Source of the DNA: Brevibacillus porteri
GTDB taxonomy: Bacteria; Bacillota; Bacilli; Brevibacillales; Brevibacillaceae
DNA length: 64,000 nucleotides
NCBI RefSeq assembly: GCF_003013475.1
Contig: NZ_PXZO01000042.1
Location: 165,137 to 229,136 of the forward strand
Reading direction: 5' to 3'
Positions within the stretch are counted from its first letter, which is position 1, and the number at the start of each line of letters is the position of its first letter. Both the position numbers and the translations under genes were made by a program. Positions 28,832 through 37,279 of the stretch are shown one piece after another. Below the pieces are notes generated by a model that saw nothing but the letters and a program-made list of their open reading frames with translations, ran no database searches and was not told the origin of the DNA.

Positions 28832-29932
28832 CTAAACATTGAAACGGAAATGCATAACATCTCCATCTGCCACTACGTACTCTTTCCCTTCAAGACGGTA
28901 CTTCCCACGTTCTCTGGCTACTGCTACGGAGCCAGCATCTACCAGATGATCATAAGCAATCACTTCGGCACGAATGAAGCCGCGCTCGAAATCAGTATGA
29001 ATCACGCCTGCTGCTCCTGGAGCCTTTGTACCTTGACGGATGGTCCAAGCGCGTACTTCTTGTACACCTGCTGTGAAGTATGTTACCAATCCCAGCAGCT
29101 TGTAAGCAGCACGAATCAAGCGGTCGAGACCAGACTCAGAAAGTCCCAACTCTTCCAAGAACATTTCTTTGTCTTCGCCCTCGAGCTCAGCAATTTCTGC
29201 TTCCACCTTCGCGCTGATGACAACCACTTCTGCGCCTTCACCCGCTGCATGCTGACGAACTGTCTGCACATGCGGGTTGTTGTCTGCATCGTTAATGCCG
29301 TCTTCTGCTACGTTGCACACATAAAGCATCGGCTTGATTGTCAGAAGATGCAAATCACGAATCCATTTGCGCTCTTCGTCATCGAGTTCAACACTGCGAG
29401 CAGATTGACCCTCTTCAAATGCTGCTTTCAATTTCTCCAGCACGTCCAGCTCTTGCTTGGATTCCTTGTCGCCGGATTTCACTTTGCGTGCAATTCGGTC
29501 AATACGACGATCAACAGAGTCCAGATCAGCAAAAATCAGCTCCAGGTTGATTGTCTCGATATCGCTCAAAGGATCGACACGACCTGATACGTGAGTGATG
29601 TTCTCATCTTCAAAGCACCGTACAACATGAGCAATCGCGTCCACTTCACGGATGTGTCCAAGGAACTGGTTGCCAAGTCCTTCGCCTCTGCTCGCGCCTT
29701 TTACCAAACCTGCAATGTCTACGAACTCAAACGCAGTTGGAACTACCTTGTTTGGTACAACGATCTGTGTCAGCTTTTCCAGACGCTCGTCTGGTACCTC
29801 TACGATCCCTACGTTCGGGTCAATCGTACAGAATGGGTAGTTAGCCGATTCAGCGCCCGCTTGTGTAATGGCATTAAACAATGTCGATTTTCCTACGTTA
29901 GGAAGACCTACAATCCCGCATGATGCACCCAT
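28832..29932 (-). CDS. ychF: Ribosome-associated ATPase/GTPase YchF
   Basis: A 366-residue Obg-family P-loop protein. G1 is [15 protein letters not shown]3 is [20 protein letters not shown], and the C-terminus is a TGS domain ([20 protein letters not shown]). It binds ATP in preference to GTP in studied members. Its gene usually precedes rpsF in Bacillales, as here. Confidence 0.97.
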   Translation of the reverse strand: MGASCGIVGLPNVGKSTLFNAITQAGAESANYPFCTIDPNVGIVEVPDERLEKLTQIVVPNKVVPTAFEFVDIAGLVKGASRGEGLGNQFLGHIREVDAIAHVVRCFEDENITHVSGRVDPLSDIETINLELIFADLDSVDRRIDRIARKVKSGDKESKQELDVLEKLKAAFEEGQSARSVELDDEERKWIRDLHLLTIKPMLYVCNVAEDGINDADNNPHVQTVRQHAAGEGAEVVVISAKVEAEIAELEGEDKEMFLEELGLSESGLDRLIRAAYKLLGLVTYFTAGVQEVRAWTIRQGTKAPGAAGVIHTDFERGFIRAEVIAYDHLVDAGSVAVARERGKYRLEGKEYVVADGDVMHFRFNV

Positions 29933-30400
29933 CTATATACACCTCGTTCATTTATTATCCAACTCAAATAGTCTATCACATTCTGTCATTGCGTCCAATC
30001 AGCCATTAACTTGGAAGCAATGATATGAATTAATATAGTAAACGTCCCGTCTCCTAAAATAAAGTCGGGTTAAATAAGTTATCACACGCTCTTCGGTCAG
30101 TTAAGCTTACTGCGCTTTAGTTTGGAGTTCTACATACTTAGCAAGATTCCTCGTAATTGGTTAATCCATTTAGGTTACGCATACAAGTCAATTTGTTTGA
30201 GCATTTCCTTTTTTTCATTATCATGAGTCGATAGATATAGGTAGTAAATACCTTTTTTAACAGTAAATGGATTCCTAATGTTGATACGAGGTATAATAAA
30301 TTAAATGCACCTTTAACAGAGAGCGGAGGGCAACTAGATTGGACTAATGCTACGTACCATGTTCAATGGGGAGTCGAGCAGAGAAATGAGGAGGAGTAAA
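29933..30400. other. AT-rich intergenic stretch with two protein-like fragments
   Basis: No intact gene. A plus frame, open from 30241 to the stop at 30397-30399, reads as a protein tail (NSKWIPNVDTRYNKLNAPLT, then DWTNATYHVQWGVEQRNEE), and its end overlaps the ribosome site of the next gene. A minus frame (30300 to the stop at 30177-30175) also reads as a tail (PRINIRNPFTVKKGIYYLYL, then STHDNEKKEMLKQIDLYA). They overlap, so at most one is likely genuine. Neither has a start. Confidence 0.35.
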
Positions 30401-31260
30401 ATGTTACTTAAAAAGATCAGGTTTTTTATTACTTTATCGCTTTTGCCAATAATTTTCTTTGGTTTTTGGATTAATGATAGTTATGCCGTACAACAAAAAA
30501 TATCTATTTATCTTAATGGTGAACAAAAGACTGGTTTGGATCCCCAATTCATTAATGGGCGTGTCTATGTGCCAGTAAAGTTAATTGCGGACTCTTTAGG
30601 TTCTAAAGTAAGTTGGGATAATAGCAAAAAGGTAGTTGATATTAACTCTGATATCAAAATGATTGCTTCCCTTCCAGAAGAAGAAATTTACTTATATGCT
30701 TTAAATAAAGATAAAGATACAAACATGTATAAGGATTTAATTGTAAGCATCAATGGGGTTAAAAAAGTTTTTGATTGGGAAACCATTGCAATGATTACAG
30801 ATTTACCCGAATTGTTTTATTTAGATTTAAATAATGATCAAAAAAAGAATTGGCTATTCTTTTAAGTAAAGGTCATGGGACAGGTTTTTCTAGCGAAACC
30901 ATTCATATTGTAAATCCTGAAAACTTTACTGAGTATCCTATAGAAAAACCATTAGATATCATTAAAAACAACGTTACAACAAAAATAATATCTGATACTG
31001 AAGTGGACATAAAAATAGGTGAAACGATTTCAAATATCAAGTTAGAGAATATCCCTTTTAAAGAGTCCAAACTTCTTCCCGATAAAATTTCTGAAATCAG
31101 TTATGAAAATTTCATTTACTATGGGATCTCAGATAATACAATAACGACCACTGTTGGTGTGGAAGGTGATTATTTGAAATATATTGAGTATATAGCGATT
31201 GAATATTATTTTAAAGATGGCAAATACAAAATGAAGAATATTTCAATTTCACAAAATTAA
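30401..31260 (+). pseudogene. Secreted copper-amine-oxidase N-terminal-domain protein, frameshifted
   Basis: ATG 30401 follows GAGGAGGAG. Residues 1-30 form a signal peptide (KIRFFITLSLLPIIFFGF). Then comes a Cu_amine_oxidN1-type domain (YLNGEQKTGLDPQFINGRVY, VPVKLIADSLGSKVSWDNSK). At 30840-30846 a run of seven A precedes GAATTGGC. Reading eight A would give DQKKELAILLSKGHG and join the first frame to the second (30850-31260), which continues to IEYYFKDGKYKMKNISI. One missing A thus splits a protein of about 286 residues. The gene is much more AT-rich than its neighbours, suggesting transfer. Confidence 0.8.
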
Positions 31261-31435
31261 CATGGCGAACGAATTAAACAACTGTATATGAACCAATAAG
31301 GGAGTGCCATTTTTCATTTCTCCTTTTTAATGTGATAAGCAACAGTTTTTGACCGGTCATCGTCGCTTTCACCTATCTAGGTAAAAAACAGGGACAAAAC
31401 GGAACAGCTTTTCTAAAAAATTTTAAAAAAGATTT

Positions 31436-31651
31436 TCAACCCCTGATTTTCTCAATAAACTGCGTCGTAATTTCTTGAATTCCCTCTTCTTTCGGTAGCT
31501 TGAGAAAACCAGCTAGGGAGTCAATTTCAGGTTGCATTTCCTCCAAGACTTTGAGTAACGCCTCGTTATCACCATTTTTTGCTTGCTCAGCTATTAGACT
31601 GAATGCGTGGTTAGATAATTGTGCAGTTTCTTCAGGCTCCGATTTTTGCAT
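31436..31651 (-). CDS. HTH_16-type small protein (RsoA-like)
   Basis: A 71-residue acidic helical protein. FSLIAEQAKNGDNEALLKVL, then EEMQPEIDSLAGFLKLPKEE, then a final QEITTQFIEKIRG match the helix-turn-helix conjugative-transposon-like domain (HTH_16). This domain is also seen in small co-sigma proteins such as RsoA, which partners the SigO sigma factor. A sigma region 4 remnant overlaps its 5' end upstream on the same strand, as expected for a sigO-rsoA-type pair. The partner looks broken, so this gene may be a relic too. Confidence 0.55.
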   Translation of the reverse strand: MQKSEPEETAQLSNHAFSLIAEQAKNGDNEALLKVLEEMQPEIDSLAGFLKLPKEEGIQEITTQFIEKIRG

Positions 31652-31842
31652 TGATTCACTCCTCTTTCTCCCATGTGTAGGTCTTCTCCGACTTCTCTTG
31701 CTGTGAAGCCTTCCAATACGATCTTGCGAATGACGTGCCTTTCCTTTTCATTAGGGAGTTGCTGTAATAGCTCTTCAACAAAAAGGTTATCGTCGCTTCC
31801 GATCGTACTCTGCTGCCTGCCAAAGTCGTCCAGGATCGGGCA
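31594..31842 (-). pseudogene. Sigma-70 region 4 remnant (SigO-like)
   Basis: Between stops at 31845-31843 and 31596-31594 a minus frame encodes SDDNLFVEELLQQLPNEKER, then HVIRKIVLEGFTAREVGEDL, then HMGERGVNQCKNRSLKKL. This is a clear sigma region 4 with its helix-turn-helix. No start codon or region 2 precedes it; the adjoining upstream bases carry protein-like sequence in another frame. This points to frameshift or deletion decay. Its 3' end overlaps the HTH_16 gene. Confidence 0.65.
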
Positions 31843-31990
31843 TTATTCACACTGGCACGCCTCAACCCCCAATTGCTTGTATCCATTTTACCAAATATTA
31901 CAATTTGATTACTGAAAACGCCCGTTGTGTAAACTTTTGTAAATAAATGTATTTGCCCTATTGAGACAAACCTACGCTCTATGGAAGTAC

Positions 31991-32119
31991 CTATTCAATC
32001 GCTTTTAGAATCTGCGTTTGTGCTTCCTCATCAATACCGATATAAGCGCCCGCGATAGCCAGCGCGCCCGTGACAATGAGCAACACTGATTTCTTGTGCT
32101 TTTTCAAAAAGTCTTTCAT
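31991..32119 (-). CDS. 42-residue membrane peptide, holin-like, coupled to the endolysin gene
   Basis: ATG 32119 (ATGA overlap with the endolysin stop), AAGGGAG nine bases upstream, TAG at 31993-31991. The peptide has a basic start (MKDFLKKHKKS), one hydrophobic span (VLLIVTGALAIAGAYIGI) and an acidic amphipathic tail (DEEAQTQILKAIE). Position and shape fit a minimal phage holin or a phage-derived membrane peptide. Function is inferred from context only. Confidence 0.6.
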   Translation of the reverse strand: MKDFLKKHKKSVLLIVTGALAIAGAYIGIDEEAQTQILKAIE

Positions 32120-32665
32120 GAATTAACACTCCCTTTCAGCTTTACAATTTTATTTGATCCGTCCCATTCCACTTGTAAGCCGAGTACCGCAGCCAACTCC
32201 CGAGCAGGAGCATAAGCCGATCCATCAATCACCTTTTTCAGATCCTTCCCGTTCACGCGAACATCCTTCGTCTGTTCGATCCACTCCACTTTTCCACCAG
32301 CAGCATTGGCTACCGATCGGACTGGCAGCATAGAAACACCATCCTGCAAAAAGCCCGTTACAGCTAGCAATGCCTCGTTCAACTTAATTGCAACCGGAAT
32401 CTGCTTGGGCTTATCCACTATACCCACAGCTTTTTGCAAGAATTGTGAGTAATTTGTTCGGAACGCGCCCATTGGGAATGCAGGGCAATTTTTCCACGCG
32501 TAGCCGGGGTACTTCAAGTCGCTCAGGCGTCGGTTGCTGTGTCCGGAAGTCCCCGACAAGGCAAATGCCTAGTGCATGTCGGTTGCTATTGCCTACGTGG
32601 TAGAAAATTGTTTCTGGATCATTACACCAGTAAATCGTTCCGTCCTTTTGGATTACAAAATGAAA
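32116..32665 (-). pseudogene. Prophage endolysin (N-acetylmuramoyl-L-alanine amidase), internally deleted
   Basis: Minus frame A (about 32665 to 32530) reads IFHFVIQKDGTIYWCNDPET, then FYHVGNSNRHALGICLVGDF and TQQPTPERLE: the core of a PGRP/amidase_2 domain. The frame then switches. Frame B (to 32116) reads KYPGYAWKNCPAFPMGAFR, the end of the amidase domain. A linker and a copper-amine-oxidase-like repeat domain follow (PVRSVANAAGGKVEW, APARELAAVLGLQVEW). About 80 residues between the two blocks are missing, so a frameshifting deletion removed the catalytic middle. The N-terminus is also lost (TGA in frame near 32670). Confidence 0.75.
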
Positions 32666-32897
32666 AATATTTCATTTTAAAAAACAAGCGTGACGAACTA
32701 AGTAATATTTCACAATCCCTGAAAGGAGTAAATTTCTGTAATGGAATGTAATATTACACACTACCTTATACTCCATATACTTGTTCCATAACATAGAAAA
32801 TACCTTCAGGTGGTGGGACAGAAAAAGAAATGCTAGACTGGAAAAAACTTGTTCTTTGAATTATCTCGACATTTTCATAAATGAGGTGACTACAAAA

Positions 32898-33521
32898 ATG
32901 AAGCTCTTACTTCTCGGTGCCACTGGTCGCGTAGGAAGCCATATCCTCGACTATGCATTAAAAGATGGGCATGAAATAACCGTGCTCGTTCGCTCAGCAG
33001 ACAACCTTGCTCACCTAGCTGCTGAAAACCTGCGTGTCCTGACGGGAAATGTCCTCGATCAAAAGGATGTTGCATCAGCCATGCGTGGAGTTGACGCGGT
33101 CATTAGCGCACTCGGGACAGACAAGGCAACGACGTTATCCGAGGGAACTCCTTATATAATTGAAGCAATGAAACGAGAAGACGTTTCACGCATTATTACG
33201 GTGGGCACCGCCGGCATCTTGCAAAGCAGAGTTTCTCCTGACCTGCTCCGCTATCAATCCAGTGAGTCCAGACAAAAATTGACGCGTGCTGCCGAGGAAC
33301 ATCACAAGGCATACTCGCTCTTGGAACAGTCCGAGCTCGATTGGACCATTGTATGTCCGACATATTTGCCTGATGGAGAGTATACTGGCAGTTACCGGGC
33401 CGAGGCTCACCAGCTGCCTGTAGATGGGATGCAAATCTCCGTGCCGGATACGGCGGAGTTTACGTATCAGCAGCTTTCTACTTCCGAATACATACGAGCG
33501 CGAGTCGGCATTGCCTATTGA
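32898..33521 (+). CDS. NAD(P)H-binding SDR-type protein
   Basis: A 207-residue atypical short-chain dehydrogenase with the Rossmann start MKLLLLGATGRVGSHILDYA, then VLTGNVLDQKDVASAMRGVD, AVISALG and TVGTAGIL. Near the C-terminus LDWTIVCPTYLPDG is typical of the NAD(P)H-binding/YwnB-like group. ATG 32898 follows GAGGTGAC. Substrate unknown; these proteins are often flavin or biliverdin reductase-like. Confidence 0.88.
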   Translation: MKLLLLGATGRVGSHILDYALKDGHEITVLVRSADNLAHLAAENLRVLTGNVLDQKDVASAMRGVDAVISALGTDKATTLSEGTPYIIEAMKREDVSRIITVGTAGILQSRVSPDLLRYQSSESRQKLTRAAEEHHKAYSLLEQSELDWTIVCPTYLPDGEYTGSYRAEAHQLPVDGMQISVPDTAEFTYQQLSTSEYIRARVGIAY

Positions 33522-33532
33522 TACATACAGGG

Positions 33533-33576
33533 AAAAAAACAGGCTCCTATCCATAATGGAAGGGAGCCTGTTTTGC
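33533..33576. terminator. Bidirectional terminator between the SDR gene and pepF
   Basis: AACAGGCTCC.. / GGGAGCCTGTTTT arms with A and T runs on either side, between two convergent genes. Confidence 0.85.
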
Positions 33577-33589
33577 TTCTGCCGTTTCT

Positions 33590-35500
33590 TTACTTCTCGT
33601 TTACCAGCTTTTCCAGCTCATTCAATGTCTCTTCAAAGATTTCCATTGCTTGCTCGATTGGCTGGGACGTGGACATGTCCACACCTGCTGCTTTCAGTAC
33701 CTCGATAGGCGGAGCAGAGTTACCCGCTTCGAGGAAGTTTTTGCGAACTCGATCCACTGCTGGCTGACCTTCATCCATGATTTGCTTCGCTAATGCTTGT
33801 GCAGCGGCAAAGCTCGTCGAGTATTGATAGACGTAGTATTTATAGTTATAGAAATGGCTCACACGTGCCCATTCCATACCGATTTCCTCATCGGAAACCA
33901 TGTCTTTTCCGTAGTACTTTTTGTTGATGTCGAGGTAGATCTTCTTGATCGCTTCCGCATTCAGAGATTCCCCAGCTTGCTCCTTCTCGTGAATCGCTCT
34001 CTCGAACTCCGCGAACTGCGTCTGACGGAACAGCGTAGAACGGAAGTTTTCCAGATAGTGATTCAAGAGATACATCTTCTCTTCTTTCGTCTTCGCCTTC
34101 GCGTACATGCTCTTGAACAGCAGGGTTTCATTCATGGTTGAAGCCACTTCTGCCGTAAAGATTGGATAGTTGGACGAAATGTACGGCTGGTTTTTGTTCG
34201 TGTAATACGACTGCATGGCATGTCCCATCTCATGGGCGATGGTATACACATCATCGAGCGTACCTTGGTGATTCAACAGTACGAATGGATGTGTGTCATA
34301 TGCCCCCCATTGGTAAGCACCGGTGCGCTTGTCATCCGTGGAATAGACATCTACCCAGCCGCCATCCAGGCCGTCAGACATTGCCTTCACATAGTCATCA
34401 CCCATTACCTGTAACCCATTAACGACAATTTTCTTTCCTTCGTCGAAGGAAATATATTTGTCATCAGATGGAACGATTGGCACGTAAATGTCGTACATGT
34501 GCAATTCCTTCACGCCAAGCATTTTCTTTTTCAAAGAAATGTAGCGATGCAGCAATGGTAGATTGTCATTCACCGTGTCAATCAGCTCATCATACACCTT
34601 CGTCGGTACGTTGTTCGGTGTCAGGCTTGCTTCCAGCGCAGAATCGTAATTGCGTACAGCTGCGTAAAAATTATCGCCCTTTACTTTGGCAGCCAACGTC
34701 GATGCAAACGAGTCTTGGAAATTGATCAGTGCACCATAGTACGCCTTAAACGCTTCTCTGCGCACATTTTGATCCTTGCTTTCCAGATAGGAAATGAAAT
34801 TGGCACGCGTCAACTGAACTTCCTTGCCTGTCTCATCCTTGATTTTAGGGAACCTCACGTCTTTGGACAGCATGCTGTAAATGTTTGTCGGTGCACCGCC
34901 CAACGGAGACGATTTTGCCAAGAGCTGCTCCATATCCGCAGAGAGTGAGTACGGCTTCGTTCTCAGCATGTCTTCGATAAACAGCTTGTAAGGCTCAAGC
35001 TCCTTTTCGGACAGCAAGCTCTTTATTTTGTCATCGGGAATCGCAACGATTTCAGGCTGTACCCACGAGGTTTTTTCTGTGACAAGCGTGGACATTTTCT
35101 CACCACGGTCTCCCAGCTTTTGCAGATCAGGATTCGCGGAGTTTACATCGAGAGACATGTTTGCGTACACGTATGCTTTGTCATTTAAACGCATCAATTC
35201 AACATAGTCATCGAATGCCGCCTGCATCGCAGCAGATGATGTACCCAGCTTGCCTTGGTGCTTTGTGAAAGCGTTTGCCAAAGATTCAACCTTAGCAACA
35301 TCCTTTTCCCATTCCTTAACAGTCGGATAAATATGATCCAGCTTCCACTTGTACGCATCTGGGATCTCAGCGCGAGTTTGATAAGAAGGCTTCTCAGCAG
35401 CAAGAGCTACCGCCTTCGTGCTGTAAGGAATGAATGGTACGGATACTGTCGACAATGCAATGGCCAAAGCCGTAACTGATGCAAATACTTGCTTCTTCAA
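33590..35500 (-). CDS. pepF: Secreted M3-family oligoendopeptidase F
   Basis: A 636-residue metalloprotease with an N-terminal signal peptide (KKQVFASVTALAIALSTVSV, cleavage likely after ALAAE or KAVA). The PepF fold follows, and the zinc motif HEMGHAMQSYY (HExxH) is near residue 415, with Glu in IFTAEVASTMNETLL as third ligand. Most PepF proteins are cytoplasmic, so the clear export signal is notable and implies extracellular peptide degradation. No operon partner. Confidence 0.93.
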   Translation of the reverse strand: MKKQVFASVTALAIALSTVSVPFIPYSTKAVALAAEKPSYQTRAEIPDAYKWKLDHIYPTVKEWEKDVAKVESLANAFTKHQGKLGTSSAAMQAAFDDYVELMRLNDKAYVYANMSLDVNSANPDLQKLGDRGEKMSTLVTEKTSWVQPEIVAIPDDKIKSLLSEKELEPYKLFIEDMLRTKPYSLSADMEQLLAKSSPLGGAPTNIYSMLSKDVRFPKIKDETGKEVQLTRANFISYLESKDQNVRREAFKAYYGALINFQDSFASTLAAKVKGDNFYAAVRNYDSALEASLTPNNVPTKVYDELIDTVNDNLPLLHRYISLKKKMLGVKELHMYDIYVPIVPSDDKYISFDEGKKIVVNGLQVMGDDYVKAMSDGLDGGWVDVYSTDDKRTGAYQWGAYDTHPFVLLNHQGTLDDVYTIAHEMGHAMQSYYTNKNQPYISSNYPIFTAEVASTMNETLLFKSMYAKAKTKEEKMYLLNHYLENFRSTLFRQTQFAEFERAIHEKEQAGESLNAEAIKKIYLDINKKYYGKDMVSDEEIGMEWARVSHFYNYKYYVYQYSTSFAAAQALAKQIMDEGQPAVDRVRKNFLEAGNSAPPIEVLKAAGVDMSTSQPIEQAMEIFEETLNELEKLVNEK

Positions 35501-35624
35501 ATCTCAATCGCCCCTTTTCTTCTATCTATTTTTGCCAAATTTATAAGTGTGTAATTATATTTTCACCTGCCAAATTCCTTCTTACTAATAAAAATTTTTC
35601 AAATATTCAATAACAACCGTCAAT

Positions 35625-35764
35625 TTATCCAGAGAAAATCCCCTTTTGTGGATAAGTCTGTGGATAAGTATTTACTAACAACTTTTTATCCCCCACAACG
35701 ATTGCAGACACTCCTTTTTCCCGCAAAAAGTTGTCCACATTTTCTGTGGATATGCTGTGAATAA
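35625..35764. promoter_or_regulatory. DnaA-box cluster outside oriC
   Basis: Two perfect boxes TGTGGATAA (35647-35655 and 35659-35667) and four one-mismatch boxes (35625-35633, 35731-35739, 35745-35753, 35756-35764) lie in 140 bases, about 19 kb left of dnaA. There is no gene here. Such clusters bind DnaA and can titrate it or regulate nearby promoters (pepF on the left, the small gene on the right). Confidence 0.75.
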
Positions 35765-35857
35765 CTTATTTTCTTTGGAACTAGGGCATCCGCCTATACC
35801 TCGTATTGGGTTCCTACATAGCATGAGTATTGAAACTACGGTAGGAGGTGTTAGCAA

Positions 35858-35944
35858 GTGGGTATCTTTAACGGCTTCGACGATTTCGCGCTGATCTTGG
35901 TTCTGTTCATCCTTCTCGTTATCGTAGGTTGCGACTGCGACTAA
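35858..35944 (+). CDS. YjcZ-family sporulation peptide
   Basis: GTG 35858 with TAGGAGGTG upstream; 28 residues. MGIFNGFDDFALILVLFILL ends in VIVGCDCD. The Phe-Ala-Leu-(Ile/Val)-Leu-Val-Leu-Phe-Ile-Leu-Leu-Val-Ile-Val-Gly core is the hallmark of YjcZ/YczN-type spore membrane peptides. The two Cys at the end are unusual. A possible sporulation-type -10 (CATAGCATG, about 35815) precedes it, but this is weak. Confidence 0.85.
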   Translation: MGIFNGFDDFALILVLFILLVIVGCDCD

Positions 35945-35971
35945 CCTACTCCGCTGCCATCCAGCCTATAT

Positions 35972-36006
35972 GAAGGTAAGCTTGTATCCTCAGCAGCCTT
36001 ACCTTC
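35972..36006 (+). terminator. Hairpin after the YjcZ-type gene
   Basis: Perfect GAAGGTAAG / CTTACCTTC arms with a 17-base loop but no T run. It may stabilise the mRNA 3' end rather than terminate strongly. Confidence 0.45.
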
Positions 36007-36107
36007 TCCATTGCACATAGATCATAACCAGGCGATGCAGCCCAGGGATAATGATCAGTCATAACCTAAGTACCACCACCGGGAGATACATGTAATCGTA
36101 CAAAAGG

Positions 36108-36146
36108 AAAAAGGATGCGCCTCTATTGGCTGCATCCTTTTTTTTA
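36108..36146 (-). terminator. Terminator after the Ig-like protein gene
   Basis: AAAAGGATGC / GCATCCTTTT stem with T-rich tracts on both sides, 15 bases beyond the minus-strand stop. Confidence 0.8.
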
Positions 36147-36160
36147 CCCACATGCTTGAA

Positions 36161-36940
36161 TTATTTAGATCCTGTCTGAAAAGTTATCCACTGCACTTGA
36201 TTTACATTACCTGCTGTGTCCTTTACCAAACCCATAATGAGACTTACCTGATATCTCGTATGTGGCTGCCATTTTCCTTTTGGCTTCACAGACAACATCC
36301 GCTTGCTTTTGTTCCACGTAATGGTATGCGGAACGATAGCCCCTTTTTCATCTGTCACGCGAACTAATGGACCGGCCGTTTTGCTGGAGAGGACTCCACC
36401 ACCAACCAAAGCAATCTCTTCTGCAAACTGGAGTGTCACTTTATTCTGGAGCCCTACATTTTTAGCTCCATGACCAGGCAATATGACTGCTTGTGGAGCG
36501 ATATTATCCACAGGTTTTTTCGTTTGAAACGTGCTGGTCAGCTCTGGATTCAAATTACCGCGCTGATCCTTCACTTTTTTGGCCAGCAAGCTTATTCGAT
36601 AAGACGCCCCTGCTTCCAGATTTCCTATCGGATCAATCGTCATGCTTCGATCTGTTTTGTTCCATTTTGCCGTAAAACGAACCTTCTTTTTTTTCGCATC
36701 CGTGAGCGAAATGATCGAGAGACCAGATTTGTCAGTGAGCTCTTGACCATTTTTCAACGATACTGTTCCCGAAAATGTCAGTGTAATGATTTCATCCGGG
36801 TCTATTTCCGCCGATTTGTCAGCCAGGGATATTCTCACTCCCCATTCGTTTGCTGACTTTGCCCACACTCCCTGTGATGGAAGTAGGAAAATCGCAAGCA
36901 CTACTACCCACTGCAACCACCGAACACTCATCTTTTCCAT
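36161..36940 (-). CDS. Secreted protein with two SbsA-type Ig-like domains
   Basis: 259 residues. A signal peptide (WLQWVVVLAIFLLPSQGVWA) precedes two Big_5/SbsA Ig-like domains. Each shows the VTLQFAEEIAL or ITLTFSGTVSL strand and ends in a strand of the LTSTFQTKK/VQWITFQT type. ATG 36940 was chosen for GGGAGGGG seven bases upstream; the earlier in-frame ATG has no site. Probably an extracellular or wall-associated adhesive or scaffolding protein. Confidence 0.8.
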   Translation of the reverse strand: MEKMSVRWLQWVVVLAIFLLPSQGVWAKSANEWGVRISLADKSAEIDPDEIITLTFSGTVSLKNGQELTDKSGLSIISLTDAKKKKVRFTAKWNKTDRSMTIDPIGNLEAGASYRISLLAKKVKDQRGNLNPELTSTFQTKKPVDNIAPQAVILPGHGAKNVGLQNKVTLQFAEEIALVGGGVLSSKTAGPLVRVTDEKGAIVPHTITWNKSKRMLSVKPKGKWQPHTRYQVSLIMGLVKDTAGNVNQVQWITFQTGSK

Positions 36941-37054
36941 CGAACCCCTCCCGTCTATAACGACAAAGCCGCTCCCTGAAGCATATAAACGCGTCTCTTC
37001 ATCGTTTACAGGCATTGTAGAAAAAGACAGATGGGTTGATCAAAGAAATATGGT

Positions 37055-37264
37055 CTATGCTTGCGGTTCTTCCTCTGCGCGAATCAGTATCTTTTTCAGC
37101 TTGCGTTCAAACTCTAGTCGTCCAATCATCACACTATGATCGCAACCCGTACATTTGATTCGCACATCCATGCCCATGCGTATTACCTTCCACGCATTCG
37201 TGCCACATGGATGTGGCTTTTTCATCTGTACGACATCCCCCAGTCCAAATTGCTTGCGTTCCAT
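37055..37264 (-). CDS. yyzM: DUF951 protein YyzM
   Basis: 69 residues: FGLGDVVQMKKPHPCGTNAW, then KVIRMGMDVRIKCTGCDHSV, the defining Cys-containing DUF951 pattern with a possible zinc or nucleic-acid-binding SH3-like fold. The conserved place is near mscS and ychF in Bacillales. Function unknown. Confidence 0.92.
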   Translation of the reverse strand: MERKQFGLGDVVQMKKPHPCGTNAWKVIRMGMDVRIKCTGCDHSVMIGRLEFERKLKKILIRAEEEPQA

Positions 37265-37279
37265 TTCTCTTTCTCCTCT

